A stretch of DNA of 32,012 nucleotides, taken from positions 1 to 32,012 of the forward strand of contig JALVTF010000053.1 of NCBI GenBank assembly GCA_027024145.1, read 5' to 3'. This document shows positions 22,921-30,973 of this stretch, one piece after another (the stretch's first letter is position 1; every line of letters begins with the position of its first letter). The position numbers were made by a program, and so were the translations under genes. The stretch comes from Campylobacterales bacterium (GTDB lineage: Bacteria; Campylobacterota; Campylobacteria; Campylobacterales; Nitratiruptoraceae). Below the pieces are notes generated by a model. It was not told where the DNA came from, did no database searches, and saw only the letters and a program-made list of their open reading frames with translations.

Positions 22921-24108
22921 ATGCAGTTTACGGCCAAGCCAAAAAGCAAACGTGACTACTTCTTCTCCCAGCCGCACCAGCCCTTTTTCGCACTCGGCAT
23001 CCTCGATGCGATTCTTTTCATGCTTCTTTTCATTCCGGCTTTTCGCGGCATTATCGCTACGGATGCTTTGTATCTGCACGCCTTTTCGATGATTTTCTTG
23101 GTCTTTACCAACTTCTTCTATGGCTTTTTGTATACCACCTTTCCAAGATTCTCCGGTACCGAGCCGATAGCGCCGCGCCAGTATCTCGTGGTGGTGCTTT
23201 TGCAAGCGCTTGCTGCTGTGACGTTTTTGGTAGGCATCTGGTGGCAGCCCGGGCTCTATGCCGCTGCGCTTTTCGTAGCGGCAGGTTTTGGCAAGACGCT
23301 GCAGGTGTTTTATAGGATCTATCAGCGCTGTACGCTCCCTAAGCGCGATCAGTACTGGATCATCGTGGCGCTGGGGATTGGGGCGATGAGCGATATACTC
23401 TTTTTGCTCTCACTGGTGCCTTGTAAATGCGCTACGAACGTCTTCTTCGCCACGGCAGTGGGCTTTGGAGTCTATATGTATATGTTTTTTTTGGCTTTCG
23501 TGGTGGGGTTTCGGATGGTACCCTTCTTTTCGCATGTGATGGGCTACGTAGTGCCTAAATGGCTGCACATAGCGATCCTCACGCTCTTTACCCTCCACTC
23601 TTTTTTTTCGGTAGCGTTTCCAGAGGCGCTCTTCGTGATGGATGCGCTTGCGGGTGCTTTGATCGTGCGCGAACTCATCAGAATGCGCCTGCCCTTTCCC
23701 AATAGCGAGCCGCTTTTGTGGATACTCCATCTTGCACTCTTTTGGCTGGGCGGGGGGCTACTCCTTGGCGCTATCGTTGAAGCCTTCGAAGCCTTTGGCG
23801 GCTGGAGTTCGCTCCACTTGCCACTCCATCTGTTGGCGCTTGGGTTTTTGACCACGGTGCTCATAGGCTTTGGCACGCGTGTGACATTAGGACATTCAGG
23901 CAATATGCTGCGAGTAGGTAGAGCGACTGTTTGGATATTTTACTTTACCCAAGTGGTGCTCTTAGGGCGCATCGTGCTCTCTCTCGCTGCCGCTTTTGGC
24001 CATATCTCACCCTATTTCGATATCAGCGCGGCGCTGTGGATAGCGCTCTTTGTGTGGTGGATGGCCAAATATTTCAAAGTCCTCGCTTTTGGAGCGAAAA
24101 TTGCGTAG
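22921..24108 (+). CDS. nnrS: NnrS family haem-copper membrane protein
   Basis: 395 residues from ATG 22921, preceded by AAGG. An earlier TTG at 22882 would lie inside the promoter and is rejected. The protein has about twelve hydrophobic segments. The family pattern shows in HAFSMIFLVFTNFFYGFLYTT-like segments with histidines in helices, in the conserved GFGTRVTLGHSGN near the C-terminus and in LHLPLHLLALGFLTT. NnrS relieves nitric-oxide stress and is linked to denitrification and iron-sulfur protection. It is transcribed away from the tetR/RND operon and overlaps the following FAH gene by 8 bp. Confidence 0.93.
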   Translation: MQFTAKPKSKRDYFFSQPHQPFFALGILDAILFMLLFIPAFRGIIATDALYLHAFSMIFLVFTNFFYGFLYTTFPRFSGTEPIAPRQYLVVVLLQALAAVTFLVGIWWQPGLYAAALFVAAGFGKTLQVFYRIYQRCTLPKRDQYWIIVALGIGAMSDILFLLSLVPCKCATNVFFATAVGFGVYMYMFFLAFVVGFRMVPFFSHVMGYVVPKWLHIAILTLFTLHSFFSVAFPEALFVMDALAGALIVRELIRMRLPFPNSEPLLWILHLALFWLGGGLLLGAIVEAFEAFGGWSSLHLPLHLLALGFLTTVLIGFGTRVTLGHSGNMLRVGRATVWIFYFTQVVLLGRIVLSLAAAFGHISPYFDISAALWIALFVWWMAKYFKVLAFGAKIA

Positions 24109-24712
24109 TGTGGAGTTTATGGGTCGGGCCGTGGCGCCCTGTAAGATCGTGTGCATAGGGCGCAACTACGTAGAGCATATCCGTGAGCTTGCAAACGAAA
24201 TACCCGACGAACCCGTCTACTTCATCAAGCCAAACTCCGCAATTTCTGAGACTATCATCTACCAAGATGGGCTCCACTACGAGGGAGAGATCACCTTTTT
24301 GATCCAAAAGGGGCGCATCGTAGGCGCCGGCGTGGGGCTGGATCTGACGCTGCGCGAGGTGCAGTCGCGCCTCAAGGCCAAGGGACTACCTTGGGAACGC
24401 TCCAAAGCCTTTCGAGGTAGCGCGGTGCTGAGCCCCTTCGTACCTATTAATAGCTGGGAAGGACTCGCTATCGAAGTGTATAGAAACGGTGAGCTCGTCC
24501 AAAAGGGCGATGTAGATTTGATGCTCTACAAGCCGGACTTTTTAGTGACCGATATTGATCGGATTTTCGGGCTCGATGACGGCGATGTGATCATGAGCGG
24601 CACACCAAAAGGTGTGGGTCCTATCATGCCTGAAGATGCTTTCACGCTGCGGCTTTCGCAAAATCAAAAGCCGCTTCTTACTTTTCGGACATATTGTCTA
24701 AATAGTACGTGA
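24101..24712 (+). CDS. Fumarylacetoacetate hydrolase family protein
   Basis: 203 residues. I chose TTG 24101 because GGAG lies seven bases upstream and the resulting start (RSVEFMGRAVAPCKIVCIGRNY) fits the family's usual opening. GTG 24110 and ATG 24119 are alternatives. Metal-site elements are visible: HYEGEITFLI with the two glutamates, GLDLTLR with the aspartate, and VIMSGTPKGVGPI. These enzymes cleave C-C bonds or decarboxylate oxaloacetate-like acids. The end overlaps the convergent PAS gene by 35 bp, and the last residues (TFRTYCLNST) fall in that overlap. The reaction here is not deducible. Confidence 0.9.
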   Translation: MRSVEFMGRAVAPCKIVCIGRNYVEHIRELANEIPDEPVYFIKPNSAISETIIYQDGLHYEGEITFLIQKGRIVGAGVGLDLTLREVQSRLKAKGLPWERSKAFRGSAVLSPFVPINSWEGLAIEVYRNGELVQKGDVDLMLYKPDFLVTDIDRIFGLDDGDVIMSGTPKGVGPIMPEDAFTLRLSQNQKPLLTFRTYCLNST

Positions 24713-26000
24713 CATCATTGATACCGAAGCGGATATCACCGGTGTATTTGATGGATGTGGTTACCATCGGTCCGATCTCTTCGAGGATGGTCGTGGTGTT
24801 GTCCACGAGATTTTGCACTTGGGTAAAGATGATGGAGAACTTCTCGTCTTCGAGTTTGAAAGCTTCGATGAGGCCGTTGACCTGGATATAGTGGAGCTCT
24901 TTGATGAGGCGCTCGATTTTGTTGATAAAAGAGAGTGTACGACCCAGATCCGATTCGAGCTGGCGTGAAAGTGTAGCGACTTGCTTGGTGGAATGGTGCA
25001 TAAGAGAGATGAAATCGTTGACTTTGTCCATGCACTCGCCCATAGTGCAGGTTTGATGCACCACCGTCTCTTTGATGTAGTATAAAATCGCAAAGATTTG
25101 GATATTGAGCGAGAGCAGATACAGGACGCTTTGTTTGATGGTAGCGATGGACTGCTCGATATTTTTGCGAAGATCCAGGATATAGTAGCCGATACGCTCC
25201 GAATCCTTTTTTATCTCATGCGACACCACGGCAAAGGAAGCGCCCAATGAGCCGATTTTGTGGCTCTCGATGGAGGAGTTGAGTGCGATGAGCGACAGGT
25301 CGTCCGTCATTTGGTAGATGGATGCGAACTTCTCTTCGAGCGTTGTGCTAAGCTCGAGGAAAAAGGCGATCTTTTCATACATGGAGGTGTAGATCGCTTC
25401 CGCTTTTTTGGCATTTTCATAGACTCTGCGCACGTTGGGATGGTAGGCGATTTCGTTGTCCAAATCGATATGAAAATGCTGCTCTTTATCTTCGAACTCC
25501 TGCATCAAAGCGTCGATCATGAAATCGTCGTAGCTTTTGTAGCCAAGTTGCGCCAACCCATCTTGCAAAAACCCTTCGGCAGACTCCCCTTCGAGTTCTA
25601 ATTTTCGCATCTTTTCATAGAGTGAGCGGGCGATGTCGAAATATTTGGTGGTGGGTTTGATGCGCACCGAGAGGTATCCCTCTTTTTGCTGGGCGTTGTA
25701 GAGGGGAAAAACGATGGCGAAGACCCAATAGTACGAGCCGTCTTTTGCGAGATTTTTGATGTATCCCGCAAAGGGTTTGTCGGCTTTGATGTAGTCCCAC
25801 AGCAGCTTGAAGATCGCCTTTGGCATATCGGGATGGCGCACTACGTTGTGGGGTTTGCCGATAAGCTCTTTTGGAAGGTATTTCGCTGTGTCGTAGAAGG
25901 TTTTGTTGCCGTAGATGATGACACTTTTGGGATCCGTTTTGGAAAAGAAGACCTCGTCGACACCGAAAGGGGATTCGATGGGGATAGGGTTTGGGCGCAT
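24678..26000 (-). CDS. PAS-domain chemoreceptor-like protein (Aer-like, soluble)
   Basis: 440 residues from ATG 26000 (GAGGAG upstream; GTG 26006 is an alternative start overlapping the rsgA stop). The N-terminal Aer-type PAS domain (about 15-125) carries FGVDEVFFSKTDPKS, HNVVRHPDMPKAIFKLLWDYI and KDGSYYWVFAIVFPLYN. Further on, DLSLIALNSSIESHKIGS followed by GASFAVVSHEIKKDSERI resembles the chemoreceptor signalling tip but is degenerate. There is no clear membrane helix. Later stretches are coiled-coil-like. It may be an energy-taxis type sensor or a divergent relative with altered CheA/CheW contacts. Confidence 0.85.
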   Translation of the reverse strand: MRPNPIPIESPFGVDEVFFSKTDPKSVIIYGNKTFYDTAKYLPKELIGKPHNVVRHPDMPKAIFKLLWDYIKADKPFAGYIKNLAKDGSYYWVFAIVFPLYNAQQKEGYLSVRIKPTTKYFDIARSLYEKMRKLELEGESAEGFLQDGLAQLGYKSYDDFMIDALMQEFEDKEQHFHIDLDNEIAYHPNVRRVYENAKKAEAIYTSMYEKIAFFLELSTTLEEKFASIYQMTDDLSLIALNSSIESHKIGSLGASFAVVSHEIKKDSERIGYYILDLRKNIEQSIATIKQSVLYLLSLNIQIFAILYYIKETVVHQTCTMGECMDKVNDFISLMHHSTKQVATLSRQLESDLGRTLSFINKIERLIKELHYIQVNGLIEAFKLEDEKFSIIFTQVQNLVDNTTTILEEIGPMVTTSIKYTGDIRFGINDVTYYLDNMSEK

Positions 26001-26002
26001 CG

Positions 26003-26893
26003 TCACTCCTCGCTGCTTTTACATATAGTATCGAGCTCTTCCCAATAAAAATGCATAATTTTGAGGTAATTTTTAAATCTTTCACAGGCGATGTCACCGT
26101 TTTTCACCGCCTCTTTGACGGCGCAGCCCGGTTCGTTGGTGTGGGTGCAGTCGGGAAATTTACACCTATAGCGGTTAAATTCGCGAAAATAGCGATGCAC
26201 CTGGCGTGGCTCCATGAAGTAGGTGGCTTCCACTTTGCTAAAGCCGGGGGTATCGGCGATGAAGGACTCATGGCCGAAGGGATAGAGGGTGACGGCGGTG
26301 GTGGTGTGGCGCCCACGGCCTAACTTTTCGCTAACAGCCCCCGTCTTGATGGGGATGCCAAGAAGCCTCGAGAGGATCGTGCTCTTGCCCACACCGCTGG
26401 GACCAGCGAGGATACAGATATGTCCCTGGACGTAGGATGTGATCTTTTCGATGCCTGTTTCTTCGAGGGCACTCGCAGCGCTCACTTCGTAGCCTATGGA
26501 GGAGTAGAGGTCTATCCACTTTTCGAGCTCTTTGGTATCTTCTAATAGGTCGATTTTATTGAAGACGATGACGGGTGTGATCTCTTTGTATTCGTAAACT
26601 GCCAAAAAGTTGTCCAGAAGGTAGCTATCGAAATCGGGATTTTTAATGGCCATAACGATGATGACGTTGTCTACGTTGGCTACGCTGGGGCGTGTGAGGA
26701 GGTTTTTTCGCTCTTCGATCTTTTCTATCACGAACTGATCGCCGACTATCTCTCCCTCGACGAAATCACCGGCGTAGAGTTTGTACTTTTTGAGCTTTTT
26801 GCGAAGGATAGCAGGATAGGTTTTTCTCTCAGAGAGTGTGGTGACCTTGCTCGCAGCGGCGCTGCGATAGGTCACGAGGCCCTTAACACTCAT
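26003..26893 (-). CDS. rsgA: Ribosome small subunit GTPase RsgA
   Basis: 296 residues from ATG 26893, chosen because [16 protein letters not shown] fits the family's N-terminal OB domain. An upstream extension to 27070 would run 178 bases inside ilvD out of frame. Circularly permuted GTPase motifs appear in the RsgA order: NKID (G4) first, then GPSGVGKST (G1), then DTPGF (G3). The C-terminal zinc-binding pattern [14 protein letters not shown] follows. It acts in 30S subunit maturation. It overlaps the 3' end of ilvD by 11 bp and has no good Shine-Dalgarno, so translation is probably coupled to ilvD. Confidence 0.95.
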   Translation of the reverse strand: MSVKGLVTYRSAAASKVTTLSERKTYPAILRKKLKKYKLYAGDFVEGEIVGDQFVIEKIEERKNLLTRPSVANVDNVIIVMAIKNPDFDSYLLDNFLAVYEYKEITPVIVFNKIDLLEDTKELEKWIDLYSSIGYEVSAASALEETGIEKITSYVQGHICILAGPSGVGKSTILSRLLGIPIKTGAVSEKLGRGRHTTTAVTLYPFGHESFIADTPGFSKVEATYFMEPRQVHRYFREFNRYRCKFPDCTHTNEPGCAVKEAVKNGDIACERFKNYLKIMHFYWEELDTICKSSEE

Positions 26894-28577
26894 CTTTGAG
26901 TACCGCGCCGTGTGCTGCGTTGGTGACGAGAGAGCGATACTGGCGTAGCCAGCGACCTTTGATATCTTTGACTTTTGGTGTGAAGTTTGCGCGGCGACGG
27001 GCGATCTCCTCGTCGCTGAGACGCACTTCCAGCGTATAGGTATCGACATTGATGTAGATCTCGTCGCCATCTTCGAGCAGTCCTATCATGCCTCCTTCGG
27101 CCGCTTCGGGGCTGACGTGCCCGATGCTAGCACCCCTTGTAGCACCACTGAAGCGTCCGTCGGTAATGAGCGCCACCTTGTCGCCCAGTCCCATGCCTGC
27201 GATGAGGCTGGTGGGAGCGAGCATCTCTTGCATGCCGGGTCCGCCTTTGGGCCCTTCGTAGCGGATGACCACCACATGCCCTGGCTGCACTTTGCCGGCG
27301 AGGATCCCATCGATCGCCTCTTGCTGGCTGTCGAAGCAGATAGCCTTACCGGTAAATTCACGCATAGTAGGATCGATCCCCGCTGTCTTGACCACGGCTC
27401 CCTCTTCGGCTAGGTTGCCGAAGAGAATCGCTAGGCCCCCTACTTCGCTGTAGGGGGTTTCAATGTGGTGGATGACGGAGGTATCGACGATCTTGGCATC
27501 GGCGATGCGCTCGCCTATGGTACCCCCTTCGATGACGGGATTGTCGAGAAACAGCACCGTATCGCTACGTCTACTCGCCTCTTTCATCACAGCGCTCACG
27601 CCACCTGCGCGATTGATATCCTCCATGTGTACCGTTTGCAAGGAGGGAGAGATTTTGGCGATGTGCGCTACGTGTTTGCTGATGTCGTTGAGCTTCGCCA
27701 GATCGAAATCCACGCCCGCTTCCTTGGCGATAGCCATCATATGGAGCACCGTATTGGTGCTGCCGCCCATAGCCATGTCGACTACGAAGGCGTTGTGGAT
27801 CGCTTTTTGGTTGATGATGTTGCGGATTTTGTACTGCTCTGTAAGTTTTTCATTTTTTGCGATTTCACAGATGCGGCGTGCCGCCTGGCGCAGCAGCTCT
27901 TCGCGCTCAGGCGTGAGAGCGAGGATCGTACCGTTGCCTTTGAGGGCGATACCCATCGCTTCCATGAGGGTGTTCATGGAGTTTGCCGTAAACATCCCCG
28001 AACAGCTCCCACCACTGGGGCACGCTTCGCACTCGATCTGATAGAGCTCCTCTTCGCTCATCTCACCTTGCGCCACTTTGCCCACAGCTTCGAAGGCGGT
28101 AGCCAGGTCGATGGGCGTACCGTCGGGGAGTTTGCCCGCTTTCATCGGACCACCGCTGACAAAAATTGTAGGCACGTTGACCCGCAATGCTCCCATGATC
28201 ATCCCGGGTGTGATCTTGTCACAGTTGGGGATACAGATGAGGGCGTCGAGTTTGTGGGCATTCATTACTGTCTCTATGGAGTTTGCGATGATTTCGCGGC
28301 TGGGCAGACTGTAGAGCATCCCGTCATGCCCCATGGCGATACCGTCATCCACGCCTATGGTATTGAACTCGAAAGGCACACAGCCGTTTTTGCGAATCTC
28401 GTCTTTGATAATCGCGGCATATTTATTTAAAAAGAAGTGCCCCGGGATAATCTCGATGAAACTGTTGGCCACTCCGATGAAAGGCTTGTCGAAATCTTCG
28501 TCTTTGAGTCCTACGGCTCTGAGCAGACTTCTATGAGGTGCTCGCTGAAATCCCTTTTTTATCTCATCACTTCGCAT
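26883..28577 (-). CDS. ilvD: Dihydroxy-acid dehydratase
   Basis: 564 residues from ATG 28577 ([19 protein letters not shown], the canonical opening, with AGGAG upstream). An in-frame ATG ten codons earlier is rejected. Iron-sulfur cysteines appear in [12 protein letters not shown] (C119) and [18 protein letters not shown]. The catalytic-domain signature [19 protein letters not shown] is present near the C-terminus. It dehydrates 2,3-dihydroxy acids in valine, isoleucine and pantothenate synthesis. Its promoter is divergent from the tRNA operon promoter. Confidence 0.98.
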   Translation of the reverse strand: MRSDEIKKGFQRAPHRSLLRAVGLKDEDFDKPFIGVANSFIEIIPGHFFLNKYAAIIKDEIRKNGCVPFEFNTIGVDDGIAMGHDGMLYSLPSREIIANSIETVMNAHKLDALICIPNCDKITPGMIMGALRVNVPTIFVSGGPMKAGKLPDGTPIDLATAFEAVGKVAQGEMSEEELYQIECEACPSGGSCSGMFTANSMNTLMEAMGIALKGNGTILALTPEREELLRQAARRICEIAKNEKLTEQYKIRNIINQKAIHNAFVVDMAMGGSTNTVLHMMAIAKEAGVDFDLAKLNDISKHVAHIAKISPSLQTVHMEDINRAGGVSAVMKEASRRSDTVLFLDNPVIEGGTIGERIADAKIVDTSVIHHIETPYSEVGGLAILFGNLAEEGAVVKTAGIDPTMREFTGKAICFDSQQEAIDGILAGKVQPGHVVVIRYEGPKGGPGMQEMLAPTSLIAGMGLGDKVALITDGRFSGATRGASIGHVSPEAAEGGMIGLLEDGDEIYINVDTYTLEVRLSDEEIARRRANFTPKVKDIKGRWLRQYRSLVTNAAHGAVLKDEC

Positions 28578-28608
28578 CGATGCTCCTATTTTTGGTATGA
28601 TTTTCACA

Positions 28609-28614
28609 ATTATA
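28609..28614 (-). promoter_or_regulatory. -10 box of ilvD
   Basis: A perfect TATAAT on the minus strand, 32 bases before the start codon. The sequence 17 bp upstream (GAAGTT) is a poor -35, so assignment rests on the -10 only. The 90-bp divergent space also holds the tRNA promoter. Confidence 0.4.
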
Positions 28615-28625
28615 CTACACAGATA

Positions 28626-28654
28626 TTTACAACTTCCTATTTTTTGGTTATAAT
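28626..28654 (+). promoter_or_regulatory. Promoter of the tRNA cluster
   Basis: TTTACA (28626-28631), a 17-bp spacer, TATAAT (28649-28654), 15 bases before the first tRNA. A strong sigma-70-type promoter. Confidence 0.75.
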
Positions 28655-28669
28655 TTCACTCCAAACGTT

Positions 28670-28745
28670 GCGGGAGTAGCTCAGGGGCTAGAGCACCACC
28701 TTGCCAAGGTGGGGGTCGCGGGTTCGAATCCCGTCTCCCGCTCCA
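28670..28745 (+). tRNA. tRNA-Gly (GCC)
   Basis: The acceptor stem GCGGGAG pairs with CTCCCGC and is followed by encoded TCCA. The anticodon stem CCACC/GGTGG encloses TTGCCAA, anticodon GCC. The T arm GGTTCGAATCC is intact. Confidence 0.97.
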
Positions 28746-28808
28746 GATATATACGAAACGACCCCTCTAATAACCTATCGGTGCCCACATCGATAACATT
28801 TTACCTTC

Positions 28809-28895
28809 GCCCGGGTGGCGGAATTGGTAGACGCAAGGGACTTAAAATCCCTCGGAGGTTTCTCCGTGCCGGTTCAAGTCCGGCCTCGGGCACCA
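28809..28895 (+). tRNA. tRNA-Leu (TAA)
   Basis: The acceptor GCCCGGG pairs with CTCGGGC (one G-T), with encoded ACCA. The anticodon stem AGGGA/TCCCT encloses CTTAAAA, anticodon TAA. A long variable arm (CTCGGAGGTTTCTCCG) marks a class II tRNA. The 63 bases between tRNA-Gly and this gene hold nothing else evident. Confidence 0.97.
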
Positions 28896-28899
28896 AGAC

Positions 28900-28973
28900 G
28901 GCGCCATAGCCAAGTGGTAAGGCAGGAGCCTGCAAAGCTCTGATCCCCGGTTCGAATCCGGGTGGCGCCTCCA
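28900..28973 (+). tRNA. tRNA-Cys (GCA)
   Basis: The acceptor GGCGCCA pairs with TGGCGCC, with encoded TCCA. The anticodon loop CTGCAAA gives GCA. It lies four bases after tRNA-Leu. Confidence 0.97.
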
Positions 28974-28988
28974 TCCATTGCTACCTCA

Positions 28989-29080
28989 GGGGAGGTGGCG
29001 GAGCTGGTTGAACGCACCGGTCTTGAAAACCGGCGTAGGTGATGAGCCTACCGTGGGTTCGAATCCCACCCTCCCCGCCA
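28989..29080 (+). tRNA. tRNA-Ser (TGA)
   Basis: The acceptor GGGGAGG pairs with CCTCCCC, with encoded GCCA. The anticodon stem CCGGT/ACCGG encloses CTTGAAA, anticodon TGA. A long variable arm (TAGGTGATGAGCCTA) is typical of serine tRNAs. Confidence 0.97.
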
Positions 29081-29101
29081 CTGCACACTACCGCGACTTT
29101 T

Positions 29102-29192
29102 GGAGAGATGGCCGAGTGGTTGAAGGCGCACGCCTGGAACGCGTGTAAGGGTTAACAGCCCTTCGTGGGTTCGAATCCCACTCTCTCCGCCA
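29102..29192 (+). tRNA. tRNA-Ser (GGA)
   Basis: The acceptor GGAGAGA pairs with TCTCTCC, with encoded GCCA. The anticodon stem CACGC/GCGTG encloses CTGGAAC, anticodon GGA. It has a long variable arm and is the last gene of the five-tRNA cluster. Confidence 0.97.
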
Positions 29193-29248
29193 GACTCCAA
29201 AATTTCTCCCCATTTCCGATAATGGCTCTAAAATCAAAGGTTTTTTTT

Positions 29249-29428
29249 ATGAAAAAGTATCTTTTTGCGCTCATTATCGCGCTGCTGTTTGCAGGTTGTG
29301 GCGTGGGCTCTGTGGTGGCGATGCCATTCAAGGTCACGGGTGCGGCAGTGAACGTGGTGACCCCAAAAGTGGTGGGCAACACCATCGCCGGTACGGGAGA
29401 GGTGATAGAAGATACCGTCCCTTTTTAA
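29249..29428 (+). CDS. Small lipoprotein, unknown
   Basis: 59 residues from ATG 29249, preceded by AAAGG. A lipoprotein signal peptide (MKKYLFALIIALLFAGC) has lipobox LFAGC with the modified cysteine at residue 17. The mature part is only about 43 residues (GVGSVVAMPFKVTGAAVNVV, then TPKVVGNTIAGTGEVIEDTVPF), a glycine/valine-rich pattern seen in small envelope lipoproteins with no known role. An in-frame upstream ATG lies inside tRNA-Ser and is rejected. It lies 56 bp after the tRNA cluster and may be read through from it. Confidence 0.8.
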   Translation: MKKYLFALIIALLFAGCGVGSVVAMPFKVTGAAVNVVTPKVVGNTIAGTGEVIEDTVPF

Positions 29429-29430
29429 TG

Positions 29431-29448
29431 CCAAGGCTATGACCTTGG
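29431..29448 (+). terminator. Hairpin after the lipoprotein gene
   Basis: CCAAGG, a six-base loop and CCTTGG form a perfect stem two bases past the stop codon. Only a short TT follows, so termination efficiency is uncertain. It directly precedes the -35 of the SRP RNA promoter. Confidence 0.4.
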
Positions 29449-29477
29449 TTGCATCAAAGGAGGCTTTATAGTATAAT
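29449..29477 (+). promoter_or_regulatory. Promoter of the SRP RNA
   Basis: TTGCAT (29449-29454), a 17-bp spacer, TATAAT (29472-29477). Transcription should begin near 29484, about 36 bases before the conserved RNA body. Confidence 0.7.
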
Positions 29478-29519
29478 TGTGCTGCGAGCGGAGCACTCAG
29501 GGTAGTGCGCTATCTTGAA

Positions 29520-29623
29520 TGCTCCGTTCAGACCCGTGCGACGGGCGCAAGCGGCAACGCTTCAGGGCGGGAACGCAGCAGAGCACTGCTTGTGTCCGGG
29601 CGCCGCGGGGATCTGGGCGGAGT
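29520..29623 (+). ncRNA. ffs: Signal recognition particle RNA, small bacterial type
   Basis: Domain IV is clear at 29563-29581. It has CAGG on one side and AGCAG on the other, around a GCG/CGC stem closed by a GGAA tetraloop. The ends pair (GCTCCGTTCAGACCC near 29521 with GGGGATCTGGGCGGAG near 29607-29622), giving the single long hairpin that binds Ffh. Exact ends are estimated from pairing. Between the predicted start site (about 29484) and the body is a GCACT/AGTGC hairpin (29493-29508), presumably removed by processing. The 3' end abuts the convergent dehydrogenase gene. Confidence 0.85.
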
Positions 29624-30550
29624 CTACTGCAAAAACTCCTCGATATTTCTTACTATCCCTGCTACCAATTTTTGACGTGCTTCGATGCTGGTCCAAGCGA
29701 TGTGCGGCGTGATGAGGAGCCTATCTTTGTTTTTGATGTGAAGAAGTGGCGAATCCTTTGGCAGTGGTTCGCGTTCTGTCACATCGAGTCCCACGAAAAT
29801 CTCTTTGCTATCGATCGCTTCAGCAAGCGCCTCTTCGTCGATGATACCGCCGCGTCCTAAATTGAGCAGCACGGATCCTGGCTGCAGGAGTTCCAACTCT
29901 TTTGCTCCTATGAGATTTTTGGTGCGCTCATTGAGCGGAGCGTGGATGGAGACGATTGTGGATGTGGAGAGCAGCTCTTCGAGAGTGGTGCGCGTGTAGT
30001 CGCAGGTATCGTTGCGGCCGCTGGTGGAGTAGTAGACCACTTCTGCACCGAAGATGCGCGCTGCGTTTGCCACTTCGCGCCCGATGGTGCCTAGACCTAT
30101 GATCCCCCACCGCTTGCCGGCTATTTCGAAAAAGGGCCTGTCGATGCAGGTAAAGATCCCCGATTCGCTCCACTTGCCGCTTTTGACGAAGTCGTCATAG
30201 TAGCGTAGCTGTTCGATGAGATACAAGGCCATAGCAAAGGTGTGCTGCACCACATTAGTGGTGGAGTAGCCGGCCACGTTTTTGACTACAATCCCAAGCT
30301 CCTTAGCGGCTTCTAAATCGATATTGTTCATTCCCGTAGCGGCTACGCAGATGAGGCGCAGTTTCGTAGCTTTTTGCATCAAGCTTTTATCGATGACCAC
30401 CTTGTTGGTCACTACGATATCGGCATCCGCGATATGCTGGAGTGTTTCCCCAGGCTGGGTGGTAGGGTAGATCACCACTTCGCCGAAGCGCTTCAGAGCG
30501 CGTAGATCTGCATCTCCTAACGTTTTGGCATCGAGGACTACGATCTTCAT
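29624..30550 (-). CDS. D-2-hydroxyacid dehydrogenase (hydroxypyruvate reductase-like)
   Basis: 308 residues. The NAD-binding motif is GIIGLGTIGREVA. The catalytic set of the family is present: arginine in LNLGRGGIIDEE, glutamate in DVTEREPL and histidine in LITPHIAWTS. The best-fitting members are glycerate dehydrogenase/hydroxypyruvate reductase (HprA), but related 2-hydroxyacid dehydrogenases look alike. ATG 30550 follows the yjbQ stop directly, with GGGAGAG upstream, so the two are coupled. It ends convergently against the SRP RNA. Confidence 0.93.
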   Translation of the reverse strand: MKIVVLDAKTLGDADLRALKRFGEVVIYPTTQPGETLQHIADADIVVTNKVVIDKSLMQKATKLRLICVAATGMNNIDLEAAKELGIVVKNVAGYSTTNVVQHTFAMALYLIEQLRYYDDFVKSGKWSESGIFTCIDRPFFEIAGKRWGIIGLGTIGREVANAARIFGAEVVYYSTSGRNDTCDYTRTTLEELLSTSTIVSIHAPLNERTKNLIGAKELELLQPGSVLLNLGRGGIIDEEALAEAIDSKEIFVGLDVTEREPLPKDSPLLHIKNKDRLLITPHIAWTSIEARQKLVAGIVRNIEEFLQ

Positions 30551-30973
30551 CTACTCTCCCATCAGTGTGACGTAGATTTTGCGATTGGTGGCAAAATCGC
30601 GATGCTCGCACAGATATATCCCCTGCCAGGTGCCAAGCACCAGTCGGCCGGAGTTGATGGGGATAGCGAGGAAGTTGCCGTAGAGGCTACTTTTTATATG
30701 GGCAGGCATATCTTCGCTGCCCTCGAGTGTGTGGGTGTAGTAGGGCTCGTTTTCGGGAACCAATCGATTGGTAAAAGAGAGGAAGTCTTTGCGCACGCTG
30801 GGATCGGCATTTTCGTTGATGGTGAGGCTGGCACTCGTGTGCATCAAAAACAGATGCGCCACGCCGGCGTGAAAGTCCGCGAGTTCCGGCAGATGCTCGA
30901 GTATTTCGCTCGTTATGAGATGAAAGCCGCGGGGGCGGGCTTTGAGTGTAATGAGCTTTTGTGCGATCTTCAT
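30551..30973 (-). CDS. yjbQ: YjbQ/UPF0047 family protein
   Basis: 140 residues from ATG 30973, which overlaps the purT stop as ATGA. A start 12 codons earlier lies inside purT. The family signature is visible: [23 protein letters not shown] with the conserved His and Asn/Glu, then [30 protein letters not shown] split along the strand, ending [10 protein letters not shown]. The fold is a trimeric beta barrel with a metal site; some members have weak thiamine phosphate synthase activity, but the physiological role is not settled. Confidence 0.93.
   Translation of the reverse strand: MKIAQKLITLKARPRGFHLITSEILEHLPELADFHAGVAHLFLMHTSASLTINENADPSVRKDFLSFTNRLVPENEPYYTHTLEGSEDMPAHIKSSLYGNFLAIPINSGRLVLGTWQGIYLCEHRDFATNRKIYVTLMGE

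Noticed and set aside
26894-27070. N-terminal extension of rsgA
   Set aside because: It would lie entirely inside ilvD in another frame; the RsgA family start fits ATG 26893.
27465-28430. 321-codon + strand frame within ilvD
   Set aside because: Antisense shadow of a complete, motif-rich IlvD.
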